From contig CM045733.1 in assembly GCA_024760905.1 (NCBI GenBank), forward strand, positions 27,252,001 to 27,316,000: a DNA stretch of 64,000 nucleotides. The letters are read 5' to 3'. This DNA is from Plotosus lineatus. Lineage: Eukaryota > Chordata > Actinopteri > Siluriformes > Plotosidae. Under the pieces are notes generated by a model. It searched no databases. It was given only the letters and a program-made list of their open reading frames with translations, and had not been told where the DNA came from. Of this stretch, positions 11,475 through 23,500 are shown one piece after another. The translations under genes were made by a program, and so were the position numbers. Numbering within the stretch: the first letter of the stretch is position 1; every line of letters begins with the position of its first letter.

Positions 11475-12630
11475 ATCTCAGTCTTCAGGTAGTTGATTGG
11501 TCAATCTGTGTGCTGTGAACAGAGATTGGTCTGCTGCTGCTTGGTTGAAGCAAAAACCTGCAGCCACTGCTGCCCTTTGTGGAATGGGTTTGAGACCCCT
11601 TATCTGCAAGATCAGTGCTATATTTTCATTAAAAGGGATTATGGAGAAATGCTCGAGCTTAGATTGCTATTCATAAGACAGCAGGACTAAAGGGCTATAC
11701 ACGGAAAACTCGATGTTCCAACAGCCCACTGGTCTAACATTTCTCATAAAAAAAAAAAAAATGGTCACCTTGCTTAAGTTGGTTGGGCACTCTACTCAGT
11801 TCAGTTGGGTTAGGGCCAAGTTAGGGTTATCAAACCAATGGGCTGTACCTGTTGGACCAATGAACTGTTTGAATATAGGGCTGAAACTGTGGTATACCAG
11901 CTGCTCACTCCTGACATTTTATTCCACCTCACACTGCATAAAAGATATGTGACGGGTGAAGGAATGCACATAATCATAATCCTAAACTGCACTCATGATT
12001 AATTCTGAACCTCATGCACAATAGACAGAATATCCTTTATTATGTAACATATTATTTCAGCTGCCATGTGTTTTTTCATATATGGCACAAATCAAAGAAA
12101 ATGGCACCCTTTCCACTGCTGCAAAACTCTTGATTATAGTTATCTTCTAAATCCGGCAAACCAATGCTGAAGGAAAAAAAAAATGCATTGCATGACTCAT
12201 CCATTCACCATGAACCATGACAGCTTCATTTTTGTTATCAGGAAAGCCAGCCGAGTGCCAGGCTCGGACCAAAAGCTGACGAGAGTAAATCTCAGTCTCT
12301 TTCAATTCATAACTCACATTTATGCCCACATATTTCAGTAGATTCAATTGAAGAACTGTAATAAATCATATGAGGGAGACAGTAACAAACAGATGATGTG
12401 TATGTGAAAAAGTCCCAAACAGCCAGTTAGAAGGCATAAAGAACACAATAGATTCTAGTGAACTCAGAATGACCCCTATTAGCCATTCTCATCATGCTAT
12501 ATAAATGCAACATATCTAGCCAACTTAAACAGCCTTGAAGTGAATGTAGGGGTAATAAGATAATGTTTGTGCTGCTGAGCAAAACAGAACCAGAGAATAT
12601 TAATATCATGAATATTTGTGAAACTCAAAC

Positions 12631-12790
12631 CTCCATCCTCCATGTTGTATGTAGCTGAATATTCCATCAATAAGGCTGGCTACAAACTGGCCTGCTGTGA
12701 TGAAGAGTGTGTTGATGGTGACCAGTTGCCCTCTCATTTGTGGTGGTGAAGACTCAGCAATATACACAGGAACAGTCATGGAGCCAAGCC
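12631..12790 (-). CDS. slc2a13: slc2a13 coding exon 2
   Basis: This exon carries the sugar-porter signature after helix 4 ([14 protein letters not shown]), then [18 protein letters not shown] of helix 5 and [10 protein letters not shown]. The acceptor (minus strand ...CCATGCAG) and a GTTTGA donor give a 160-nt exon. Its phases join exon 1 (G|GG) and exon 3 (AG|A). The PVYIAE and RG elements are hallmarks of GLUT/HMIT transporters. It lies about 18 kb downstream of exon 1. Confidence 0.93.
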
Positions 12791-13040
12791 CTGCATGGGC
12801 AAGATGATAGAAATAAATGGAAAGTACAGTATAAGAGAGGGTCATGAGTTAGAATGCCATTAAATACAAAGACTAAGATTGATAATATACTACAGAGTTG
12901 TGTAGATTATTGCATTCCTCCGATAATTTTAGGTGAAAATTTTCAAAGCAGTAAAGTAAGCAGTTTTTAAAACAATCACCCTTAAATTTTATTTTCATTT
13001 CATTTTTCAATATTAGGGTTGTAGAGAGGTTGGAGCCCAA

Positions 13041-13327
13041 GCACATGTAGGAAGTTTTGGAGACAAAATCAGAGAGACTCGATTGAGATGGTTTGGACAT
13101 GTACAGAGGAGGGATAGTGAATATATTGGTAGTATGATGCTGAGGTTGGAACTACCAGGCAGAAGGCCTAGAGGAAGATCAAAGAAAATATTTAAGGATG
13201 TGGTGAAGGAGGATATGAAGGTAGTTGGTGTAAGAGAAGAAGATGCAGAGGATAGGGTGAGATGGAGGCAGATGATTCGCTGTGGCGACCCCCGAAGGGA
13301 GCAGCCGAAAGGAAAAGAAGAAGAAGC
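13041..13327 (+). mobile_element. LINE (GAA-tail family) 3' fragment with 15-bp duplication
   Basis: 5'-truncated copy encoding the LINE C-terminus (LRWFGHVQRRDSEYIGSM, then LPGRRPRGRSKK) and the GAA tail. Flanked by GAGGTTGGAGCCCAA at 13026-13040 and 13328-13342. Confidence 0.92.
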
Positions 13328-13342
13328 GAGGTTGGAGCCCAA

Positions 13343-13625
13343 CCCAGCTGACTCAGGATATAGGTTGGGTCCACCCTGAACAGCTCACCAGACCATCACA
13401 GTGTGACACAGACACACAACCACACTTAGGGGCAAGCAACAATATTGAATTAACTCAATATGTATGCCTTTGGACTATAGAAAGAAACCAGATCAGGAGG
13501 AAACCCACCCAAACACCAGAAGAACACGCAAACTTGTAATGCCCTCAATAGGTATGGAACCCAAACCCAGGACCTTCTTCCTATGAGGTGGAAGTGCTAA
13601 ACACTACACTGATCATGCTGCCCTT
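13343..13625 (-). repeat. V-SINE-like repeat
   Basis: Reverse-orientation copy with the tail (CCACCCTGAACAGCTCACCA), degraded core and a tRNA-like end (AGGTGGAAGTGCTAAACACT). Confidence 0.6.
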
Positions 13626-14161
13626 CATCAGTATATTCATGGATTAGTTAATGAAACTTAAATAGCATACAGTAGCTGTAAAATATCTCTGTATTATTTG
13701 TGGTATCCAAAATGTGATGAAGAACATAATGGAAATTTAATAAGAGATAATACAAATTCATCAAATACTGTGTGTTGTTTTCCCTTAGATCTAGGCAGAA
13801 ACCCCATATATCTGCTAATCAGTAATCAATTTTCCTCTCCACAATAATCCTTTGATTACCAAACAATTTCCCCTTCCTGTTTCCACCAGGTTATAATCAC
13901 CCAGTGTATAAATTCTCAGTTTCTCATTACCTAGAGTACTTCATATGTCCCGGTCCTTTATAAGTTAATTATCAAATCGGCTTATTTTTTGGGAATTGAC
14001 TGTCCCAAAACCAATACAAAGACTATCAATCAAATTAATTACTCTGGTGTGTAATATTGGCTGTAATGATATGACTGCTACACTTCTATTCATGGAGCAG
14101 GCATACATAAGCAAACTACATGAACACAAAATGGTTGAATATACTTGGGTAACAGACCAAT

Positions 14162-14164
<3 letters not shown>

Positions 14165-14216
<52 letters not shown>
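14165..14216. repeat. (GA)n microsatellite
   Basis: About 52 bp of GA dinucleotide repeat in slc2a13 intron 1. Confidence 0.95.
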
Positions 14217-14219
<3 letters not shown>

Positions 14220-14547
14220 TTTATGGGGGCTTTGGCCTAATGTGTTTGACATCAGTTGCCAGTACTGATTAATAGAATTCTGTACCTCGAGTATAGTTCA
14301 CAAGATCTACAGAATCTACAGTATATTCAGATGCATACTGAAGGTGTTGTAGAAGTTTCTGCTCAGAGAAGTACACACAAATTTTACTGATTTTCTGAAC
14401 TGCTTCATCCTACTAAGGTGGCAGGTACTGGAACCTATGGTGAATTACATCATAAACAGATTCCCAGTTCAGCATAGAACACACAAACATACACAAAACT
14501 ATTCATACTCACACATACTTCAGGTAAAGTAAAATTCGTTGTTGTTT

Positions 14548-14823
14548 TTTTTTACACCTGAGAGCCATAGATGCTTATCCTCAGTTTCCATAGTGTGAAG
14601 CAACTAGGAGTACAACTCCTCCTGGGTGGGACACTAGTCCATCGCAGGTTACCTTCCAAGTATATGTTTACTGGTACCCATTTATACTGCTAGGTGAACA
14701 CAGGTACACTTGTGATTAAGACTTTGCTCAGGGGTCTTAGCACAGTGGGGGTCTAACTGGGACTTGAACTCACAACCTCCTGATCATGAGCACAGCAACC
14801 TAGCCACTACGCCACCGGCCCCA
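14548..14823 (-). mobile_element. tRNA-derived SINE, family C
   Basis: Reverse complement of the SINE at 48779-49070: shared head (GCTAGGTTGCTGTGCTCATG), body (TATAAATGGGTACCAGTAAA) and 3' end (GGATAAGCATCTATGGCTC). The B box resembles GAGTTCAAGTCC. Confidence 0.75.
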
Positions 14824-14829
14824 CTCTTC

Positions 14830-15040
14830 ATGCACACTTATGGGCAATTTAAAACACCCAATAAGCTTAATTTTCATGCCTTTTGACTGTGAGAGGAAAC
14901 CAGAATACTCAGAATAAACTCATACAAGAATGGGTAGAACATGGGTAGAAATGATCTTGCAGACACCAGGATTCAGTCCCAGGACCGTCTTGCTTTGAGG
15001 TGGACATACTAATCAAAACGCTGCAGTACCGCCTCCAAGC
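14830..15040 (-). repeat. V-SINE-like core fragment
   Basis: Reverse copy of the core (GAGAGGAAACCAGAATACTC) and tRNA-like head (TTTGAGGTGGACATACTAAT). Confidence 0.5.
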
Positions 15041-16452
15041 ACACATAATAAATTTATATATTATAAAATCCTGTAGTGACTTTGCAACCAATCTCTCACA
15101 GTTCTCACAACAATCATGAAAATTACACAGGAACAGAAAACTCGAGCTCATCTGTGAACTAAAATAATCTCAGGCGATTTTGAGGTAAGGACTTTATTTA
15201 GGAGCAACCACAAAAATATGAGGACAAAGAGCAAGCCCCAGGTTGAATATAAATATGATTTATCTCTAAATGAAAGAGTGGAAGACTGTAATTTTGGCTC
15301 TTATTAAAGTGGTTACTTCTGGGACGTATCCTTTAGTTAAAGAAGTGAGAATGGGCCAGACAACATTTATGAGACAAAGCACAGCTTCCAGTGGGAATTT
15401 ATAAGTCACACTCAATTTTACTTCAGCCATGCACCTACCCATAAAATCTTTGGAGCCTTAAAATTGTGTCATGAACTTGACAGTGTGCCCTTTTGCATTG
15501 AAGGAAGTGGTTTTTATTAACTCACGTATGTCTGGAATGGTAAACACTTTAGACATTTTTAAGGTACACAACATATTGGACTTATGGCAAATTCATATTT
15601 TAGACTGGGGAGTTTTCCATTGTACAGTAGACCCTTGATTATTCGCGGTTTTCACTCACGGTTTGCATATTCGCGGACTGCCAAGCAACTGACACGTCAT
15701 TCAATTTCAGCCAATGGCTGTCCTCCTTCCTGCTGATTGGTTGAGATGATGTAATGCCCCTTTTTCCCTCATTCGTGCACAAATTGTCAATGAACCTCTT
15801 TTTTGTGTGTGTTTTAATTGCCAGTTAAGCTCTATACCACTCAAACGCTATATGTCTTCTCTGGCTAAGCGATAGAAAAGGTGGACGTTGGATGTCTCTT
15901 CTGAAGAAATAAGACTTTCTCCTGAAGAAATGACAGGTTGCAGGTGATAAATGGAGCTTGCACACTTGAAAGATCAAATGTCCAGATAAGCAGTGCTTTG
16001 TTTCACAAGCTCCGTGAGTCACCTGCAACAAACACCTCACATTCAGAGGGGAAGGACTTAAAAAGTGCACTTTAATTGAGGTGAGCGTGTGGTTTGTGTT
16101 ATAGGGAGTAAATGAGATTACACAATTCAGGTGTGAAGTGCATTCAGATCAAGCAGCTCAGCCATGCTCCTCAGCCGGAGTGGAACAAGCAGACACACAC
16201 AAACATTCTAAACATTAACTTATGCACAATACTGGAATAATAATTGAAAAATGCTTTAGTACTCCAGCTTTACAACAGTTCAGCTGATTATTCCTCTTTA
16301 GGCTCTTCAGAGGAAGCTGTCATTTCTTCAGGAGAAAGTCTTATTTCTTCAGAAGAGACGGCACTTAGCCGGTGTTAGAGTGGCATCATAGAGCTTAACT
16401 GGATAATATAGTATACATGCAGAATGAAAACATATGCATACTGTATGTACAG

Positions 16453-16528
<76 letters not shown>

Positions 16529-16652
16529 ATGCTGTATAATGTTTATATATTTTATTAATAAATATCAAAGTACAAAATTAAAAAGTTTTTCTTAATCATT
16601 ACTATATTTTACTACAATAATACTGTACCAATGAGTAAGACTGTCTATAGAA

Positions 16653-18649
16653 CAGGGGTCATCAACCTTTTTGAAACAGAGAGCAACTTTTTGGGTACTA
16701 ATTAATGCGAAGAGCTACCAGGTCGATATACACTTTTGATATAACAAATTTGCTCAATTTACCTTTAATTATATGTTATTATTAATAATTAATGATATTC
16801 ATGTATGTCAGGGGTCAGGAACCTTTTTGACTAAGAGAGCCAAAAATAAATAAATAAAATAAATAAATCTAATCCTCTGAGAGCCAAATATATTTTTTAA
16901 TACTGAGACCAACAATTTTAGAGTATAATACGAATCTGAATTTTTTTTAAACGACATTGTCATACCGAAATTATTTATTAATAAGAAAAGTACTTCTTAC
17001 TATTAATGCAACTTCTGGTGCTGCATGTTTTGCTGCTAGCTTTGTAGTCTGGTTGATACGTGGTGAGATTCAGCTTCATGCAGGCGTTTAGGCTTCCATT
17101 TATCACATGACCGCAGGATGGTCTTGATGCTTTTCAGGTGTGAGAAGGACCACGCGCGTGCGCATGTGGAGCCAAATATGGTCAATACGACTCACATGCT
17201 GCAGTGTTTATGTGACAGGAAGCGAGTCCCACATAGCTGTCAACCCCTAAAATTAATAAAGAGTGAGAAGCAGGGGTCCAGGGAGTGCAGCCAGGTCAGG
17301 TCCAGGGCAATACCGTGGTGGGGGGCAAAGCCCCCCAGAAAATGTTGGTTTTAAGGATTTTTAAAAGTGATTTTTAAGCCATTTCATGCAAGTTTTATAT
17401 GTAATGATTAAACACAGACATAGGGGAAAAATACAAAATTACACACATGTCTTTAAGATTTAATAATGTAATGTAAATGAAATCTCCAATGAAAGAACTA
17501 ATGAAATATGGAGTGTAAACTAATAACATATATCAAAGATAAGGTTGGCTAAAGTAAAGTATTAATTGTAAAATTTCTCTTTTTTGAAGTTTTATCCAAA
17601 TAATTATTCATAATAATCTTTGCTGTCTTTGCTCGTAGATGGCATGTATCATATGCAACAACCTTGCAACTACACAATTAGTTTACAAACTGAAACTAAT
17701 TAACCATGTTAACAAATCTACTCATATAGATGGCAATTATCCGGTGCAGCAACCTTGCAACAACACATGGAATTACAAACTGAAACTTATTAACAATGTT
17801 AACAATTCTAACTAAATCTACATTTAACTAAATTAGTAAATGAAAACATAATTTAAGCAAGTTTCACAACCTTTAGTTTTTAAGTGCACATATGTATCTG
17901 ATTTTATGGTAAAGGCAGAAAGCAGAAAGAGAAGTTGTATGTTTAGGTAAAAGACATAGCCAATGGAATTTGTTCACGGAAATTACATCATTAAAAAATA
18001 AAAATAATCATAAAATTGGGAAATAATTTTATTAATGGGTGAGATTTTAGACACCTTGCGTGAGAGTTGAGGAGGAGATGAAATGCGTGAGTCTCACGCT
18101 TGATGCTGAGAGTTGATTATGGTCTCAAGGCAATCAGCTGGTCTGCGGGTGGATTCATTCTGTACATTTGTGTTTTGCTTGCCAGGTCTGCTTGGCTTCT
18201 TGCACATGAGCTGATCAGAACGAGGGAAATTTGCCTTTTTACCCAATAACAACTCGCGCAGGCTGTTGCACAAATCCAATAAAATTAGAGTTTCAAGGTA
18301 TCGGCCCCACCCACACACAGAAGTACAGAAAGGATTGGCTCTCCACTGCGCGCCACAGCGACAAGCGGCATTGAAGATAGATGTATAGATTGAAATGCAT
18401 GAGATTTATTTATTTTTGTTTTATTTGATGGCTTTTTTCTGTATTTTTATTTAAAGGACAGCGAAATTATGTATTAGTTATTTTGTTAAGAAAGGCCACC
18501 TGATTTATTTGAGAGCCAGATGCAGTCATCAAAAGAGCCTTGTTTGGCTCACGAGCCACAGGTTCCCAACCCCTGAACAAGCTCGCAGGCGACTCATGTT
18601 GTTCTTGTACGTAACCTGGTGCCCGTGGGCACCATGTTGGTGACCCCTG
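16653..18649 (+). mobile_element. hAT element (outer) with 8-bp target duplication
   Basis: Ends CAGGGGTCATCAAC / GTTGGTGACCCCTG, flanked by a perfect CTATAGAA duplication (16645-16652, 18650-18657), the 8-bp size typical of hAT. No transposase is visible. It is split by a second hAT. Confidence 0.88.
16809..18575 (+). mobile_element. hAT element (inner), non-autonomous
   Basis: Ends CAGGGGTCAGGAACC / GGTTCCCAACCCCTG with subterminal AAGAGAGCCA / TGGCTCACGAGCC, typical of fish hAT MITE-like families. No 8-bp duplication was seen and no open transposase. A related copy lies at 36144-38083. Confidence 0.75.
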
Positions 18650-19098
18650 CTATAGAATGTGTTTAAAAAGCATATTTTAGCGCATTTAATAGATACATAG
18701 CATTTTACTTCTGGTTGATCATTTGCACATGTAATATGATACATGGGGTTTTACTTCCGGGTACAGAACTCGCAAATTATCTTCATTCCCGGGAAGGGCC
18801 AGAACCGAACCCCCCGTGAATATCGAGCGCCTACTGTATCTTTAGGAAGAAAACATCAGTTATGTGAGATAACTTACAAGAAAAAATTAGGAGGTTTGTG
18901 CATCAGTGTAAACAACTAATGAAAGTAAACCAATGAAATCAAATTATGAAGACAGGTCAAATTTCTACATGTCTTTATTATGTATTTCCAGCCTCCTGAT
19001 TCTCATTTGGATAGCATTCCCTATAACTTCACAATGTACCACATATCGAAATAAATTAACAGTCTAATTAATTATTTCTAATGACATTAGTTGTGTCT

Positions 19099-22000
19099 CA
19101 CTCATCTCATCTCATCTTCTTCCGCTTAGTCCGGGGTCGGGTCGCGGGGGCAGCAACCTTAGCAAAGAGGTCCAGACATCCCTCTCCCGAGCCACTTCCT
19201 CCAACTCTCCCGGGGGGACACCGAGGCGGTCCCAGACAAGCCGAGAGACATAGTCCCTCCAGCGTGTTCTAGGTCGACCCCAGGGTCTCTTCCCGGTTGG
19301 ACATGCCCGAAACACCACACCAGGGAGGCGTCCGGGGGGCATTCTAACCAGATGCCCGAGCCACCTCAACTGGCCCCTCTCAATGCGGAGGAGCAGCGGA
19401 TCTACTCCGAGCTCTCCCCGGATGGCGGAGCTTCTCACCCTATCTCTAAGGGAGAACCCGCCACCCGGCGAAGAAAGCTCATTTCAGCCGCTTGTATCCG
19501 TGATCTTGTTCTTTCGGTCATTACCCAAAGCTCGTGACCATAGGTGAGGGTTGGAACGTAGATCGACTGGTAAATTGAGAGCTTCGCCTTGCGGCTCAGC
19601 TCCTTTTTCACCACGACGGACCGGTACAGGCACCGCTTAACAGCAGAGGCTGCAGCGATCTGTCTGTCGATCTCTCGCTCCATCCTTCCCTCACTCGTAA
19701 ACAAGACCCCAAGATACTTAAACTCCTCCACTTGGGGCAGGACCTCATCCCCGACCCAGAGGGTGCATTCCACCATTGTCCGACTGAGAACCATGGCCTC
19801 GGACTTGGAGGTACTAATCTTCATCCCGGCTGCTTCGCACTCAGCTGCGAATCGCTCCAATGAGAGCTGGAGGGCCCGACTTGATGAAGCCAAAAGGACA
19901 ACATCATCCGCAAAAAGCAGAGATGATATCCGATGGCCACCGAACCAGAACCCCTCATCGCCTCGACTGCGCTTAGAAATTCTGTCCATAAAAATTATGA
20001 ACAGAATCGGTGACAAAGGACAGCCTTGGCGGACTCCAACTCCCACCGGAAACGAATCCGAGCTGCTGTTACCAATACGGACCAAACTCTGGCTCGGTGA
20101 TACAGCGACCGAATAGCTCGTAGCAACGGATCCGAACGCCCGTACTCTCAGAGCACGCCCCACAAGATCTTTCGAGGGACACGGTCGAAAGCCTTCTCCA
20201 AATCCACAAAGCACATGTGGACAGATTGGGCAAACTCCCATGCCCTCCAGAATCCTGTGGAGCGTATAGAGTTGGTCAAGAGTGCTGCGGCCAGGACGAA
20301 AACCACATTGTTCCTCCTGAATCCGAGGTTCGACTATCGGTCGGATCCTCCTCTCTAGTACCCCTGCATAGACTTTACCAGGTAGGCTGAGGAGTGTAAT
20401 TCCCCGATAATTGGAACACACCCTCCGGTCCCCCTTCTTAAAAATTGGGACCACCACCCCAGTTTGCCAATCCAGAGGTACAGCCCCGATGACCACGCGA
20501 TGTTGCAGAGACGTGTCAACCAAGACAGTCCTACAACATCCAGAGTCCTGAGGTATTCCGGGCGGATCTCGTGCTCGACCACCGAGGAGCTTTTTGACAA
20601 CCTCAGTGACCTCCACTCCAGTGATGGGCGGACCCTCACCCGAACCCCCAGGGTCTTCCTCTTCCACGGAGGGCGTGTTGGTGGGATTGAGAAGGTCCTC
20701 AAAGTATTCCCTCCACCTCTCAACAACATCCCCAGTCAAGGTAAGCAGCTCCCCACCTCCACCGTAAACAGTGTTTGTGAAGAACTGCTTCCCCTCCTGA
20801 GGCGTCGGATGGTGGCCCAGAACCTTGAGGCCACCCGAAAATCACTCTCCAGGCCCCCACACAACTCCTCCCATGCCCGAGATTTTGCATCTGCGACAGC
20901 CTCGGCTGCAGCACGCTTGGCCTGCCGGTACCCGCTTGCTGCCTCAGGAGTCCCACAGGCTAATAAAACCCGATAGGCCTCCTTCTTCAGCTGGACGGCC
21001 CCCTTCACCGCAGGTGTCCACCACCGGGTTCGGGGATTACCGCCACGACAAGCACCGACGACCTTACGGCCACAGCTATGGGCTGCCGCTCAGCAATGGA
21101 GGCACGAAACATGACCCATTCAGATTCCATGTCCCCGCCTCCTCCGGGAACGTGGTTGTAGCTCTGCCGGAGGTGGGAGCAAAGGCTCTCGGACAGGGGC
21201 TCCGCCAAACGTTCCCAGCAGACCCTGATTACACGCTTGGGCCTGCCAGGTCTGGAAGGCAACCTCCCACACCACCGAAGCCAACTCACCACCAGGTAGT
21301 GATCGGTAGACAGCTCAGCTCCTCTCTTCACCCGAAAGTGTCCAGAACATATGGTCGCAAGTCCGATGACACGACTACAAAGTCAATCATCGAACTGCGA
21401 CCTAGGTGTCCTGGTGCCAAGTGCACTTATGGACACCCTTATGTTCGAACATGGTGTTCGTGATAGACAAACTATGACGAGCACAGAAGTCCAACAACGA
21501 CACACCATTCGATTCAGACTGGAGAGGCCGCATCTACCGATCACACCCTTCCAGGTCACACTATCGCTTGCCCACATGGGCGTTGAAGTCTCCCAAGACA
21601 ACGAAGCGAGTCTCCCGAGGGAGCGTTCTCCAACACCCCCCCAAAGACTCCAAAAGGGTGGGTACTCTGAACTGTCATTTGGTGCATAAGCACAAATAAC
21701 AGTCAGGACCCGTCCCCCACCCGAAGATGGAGGGAAGCTACCCTTTCGCCAACCGGGAGAACCCCAACATTTGGGCACCGAGACGGGGGCAACAAGAATA
21801 CCCACACCGCTCGCCTCTCCCCATGAGCAACTCCAGAATAGAAGAAGGTCCAGCCCCTTTCGAGATGGATGGTTCCAGAGCCAAGCTATGCGTTGAGGTG
21901 AGCCCGACTATATCTAGTCGGTATCTCTCCACCTCACGCACCAAATCAGGCTCCTTTCCCGCCAGAGAGGTGACATTCCATGTCCCGAAGGTCAGAGTAA

Positions 22001-22427
22001 GCAGCCGAGGATCAGTCCGACAGAACCCATGCCTTTGGCTGCCACCCAACTCACACTGCACCCGACCCTAAAACTCCTCCCACGGGTGGTGGGTCCATGG
22101 GAGGGCGGACCCATGTCTCCTTTCGGCTGGGCCCGGCCAGGCTCCATGGGCATAAGCCCGACCACCAGGCGCCGCCTTGAGCCCCTCCCTGGGCCTGGCT
22201 CCAGGAGGGAACCCAGTGACCGCGTCCGGGCAAGGGAGACTGATTCCTGTGTTGTTTTCTCATGTCTTAGGGGTCTGTTTTGAATCGCACTTTGTCTGGA
22301 CCTTCACCCCGGACCTGTTTGCCTTGGGTGACCCTACCAGGGGCATTTGCCCCCGACAACATAGCTCCTAGGATCATTAGGTCACGCAAACCCCTCCACC
22401 ACGATAAGGTGGCGATTCGAGGAGGGG
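19099..22427 (-). mobile_element. Rex3 (RTE clade) retrotransposon, nearly complete
   Basis: About 3.33 kb flanked by a perfect 11-bp duplication TAGTTGTGTCT (19088-19098, 22428-22438), with a GATGA-type 3' tail at the left. It contains close matches to the standard Rex3 PCR primer sites (20008-20028 and 20450-20469), which identifies the family directly. Endonuclease, RT and C-terminal regions are all present but frameshifted. Confidence 0.95.
19112..22061 (-). pseudogene. Rex3 endonuclease/reverse transcriptase, frameshifted
   Basis: From the N-terminus: endonuclease start LTFGTWNVTSLAGKEPDLVR (in the 22061-21738 segment), further endonuclease pieces to about 21005, then a 434-codon open stretch (20739-19435) with WREYFEDLLNPTNTP, SNYRGITLLSLPGKVYAGVL, RQGCPLSPILFIIFMDRIS and the catalytic LLFADDVVLL. 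The C-terminus (RWLGHLVRMPPGRLP) is in the next frame at 19438-19112. At least four frame changes make it a pseudogene. The catalytic FADD is intact. Confidence 0.9.
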
Positions 22428-22438
22428 TAGTTGTGTCT

Positions 22439-23129
22439 ACTGTGTGAAATTGATTTGGTTTTGAATTTATCGCAACCCCACTCAAAACAAACAAACAAAC
22501 AAAAAACAAACAAAAAAAAAAGAAAAGAAAATGTATCATTTTCTCATTACATTAGGGAAGACTGCAGACTACAGAAACTCACCTTTCGGGATACAAAGAG
22601 GCATTATGTAATGGATAGTATGCTCTCTTTTGGGGCTAGTAGTAAACATGCAACCTTCAGGCGCTACCTCTGATAAACAATTTGCAGCCTGCTTTTACAT
22701 AATGTGAAATCTGTAACTTTTACAAATCTACTTCATAATTTTGTTAATCTCCACCTTGTTTCCATTGGTCCATTGCATTCCATATTTGTTGATCTGTATG
22801 TCTGTTTGAAACTCCATGACCACAGTTTTTGACAGTTCAATCTGAAGTATTTATGATGGAAAAGTGATCACCCAAAGATGTTCCCATTCACTTTTGGTAA
22901 GAATCTATAGACTGTTGACAAAAAAAAAAAAATCAACAAAATTAAAAAAACAAACAAATCAATGTGTCTTATAATAATAACAAAATAACAATTGCTTTGA
23001 TGTCAGACAAAGATTAATCCACATCTAATCCAGATTAGATTTGGTGGCACTTGGTGGCAATTTTAAATTCAAATGGGAAGTCCTTTTTTTGGAAGTGTAG
23101 ACGTAATGCAGACCAATTATATTAAAATT
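22439..23129. other. slc2a13 intron 1 segment, nothing recognised
   Basis: A-rich short tandem CAAA repeats near 22485-22525; otherwise no identifiable feature. Confidence 0.5.
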
Positions 23130-23500
23130 ACAGTGCTGTACATTTACAGTGCTGTAGTGATTAGCATGCCCGCCTCACAACTCGAAGGTCCTGGGTTCGA
23201 TTCCCAGTTTGGGAATTTCTGTGTGAAGTTTGCATGTTCCACCCTGAGTGCGTGAGTTTCCTCTGGGTACTCCGGTTTCCTCCCACAGTCCAAAAACATG
23301 CACAGTAGGTTAATTGGGTGTTCAAAATCTACCCTCGGTGTGAATGAACGAACGCTTGTGTGAGTGTTGCTCCTGTGATGGCCTGGCGAGCTGTCCAGGG
23401 TGTACCCCGCCCTTGTCCAGAGTCGGCTGAGATGCCAGCCTTCCAATGACCCTAATTAAGATTTAGAATTTCAGAAAATGAATGAATGAATAAATGAAAA
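23130..23500 (+). mobile_element. V-SINE-like element
   Basis: tRNA-like head with B box GGTTCGATTCC, conserved core (TACTCCGGTTTCCTCCCACA, then GTCCAAAAACATGC), LINE-type tail (GGCCTGGCGAGCTGTCCAGG) and terminal ATGA repeats. It is the best-preserved V-SINE-like copy in the window. Confidence 0.85.

Larger units (their letters stand above)
15625..18836 (-). mobile_element. Tigger/pogo element containing two nested hAT elements
   Basis: Flanked by TA (15623-15624, 18837-18838). The left end CAGTAGACCCTTGATTATTC and the right end, as reverse complement CAGTAGGCGCTCGATATTCA, form pogo-type inverted repeats. Without the 2.0-kb hAT insertion it is about 1.2 kb and non-coding. It also carries a (TA)n block at 16457-16525. 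Confidence 0.8.

Noticed and set aside
19589..20116. Long plus-strand open frames over the Rex3 element
   Set aside because: Antisense shadows of the Rex3 reverse transcriptase.
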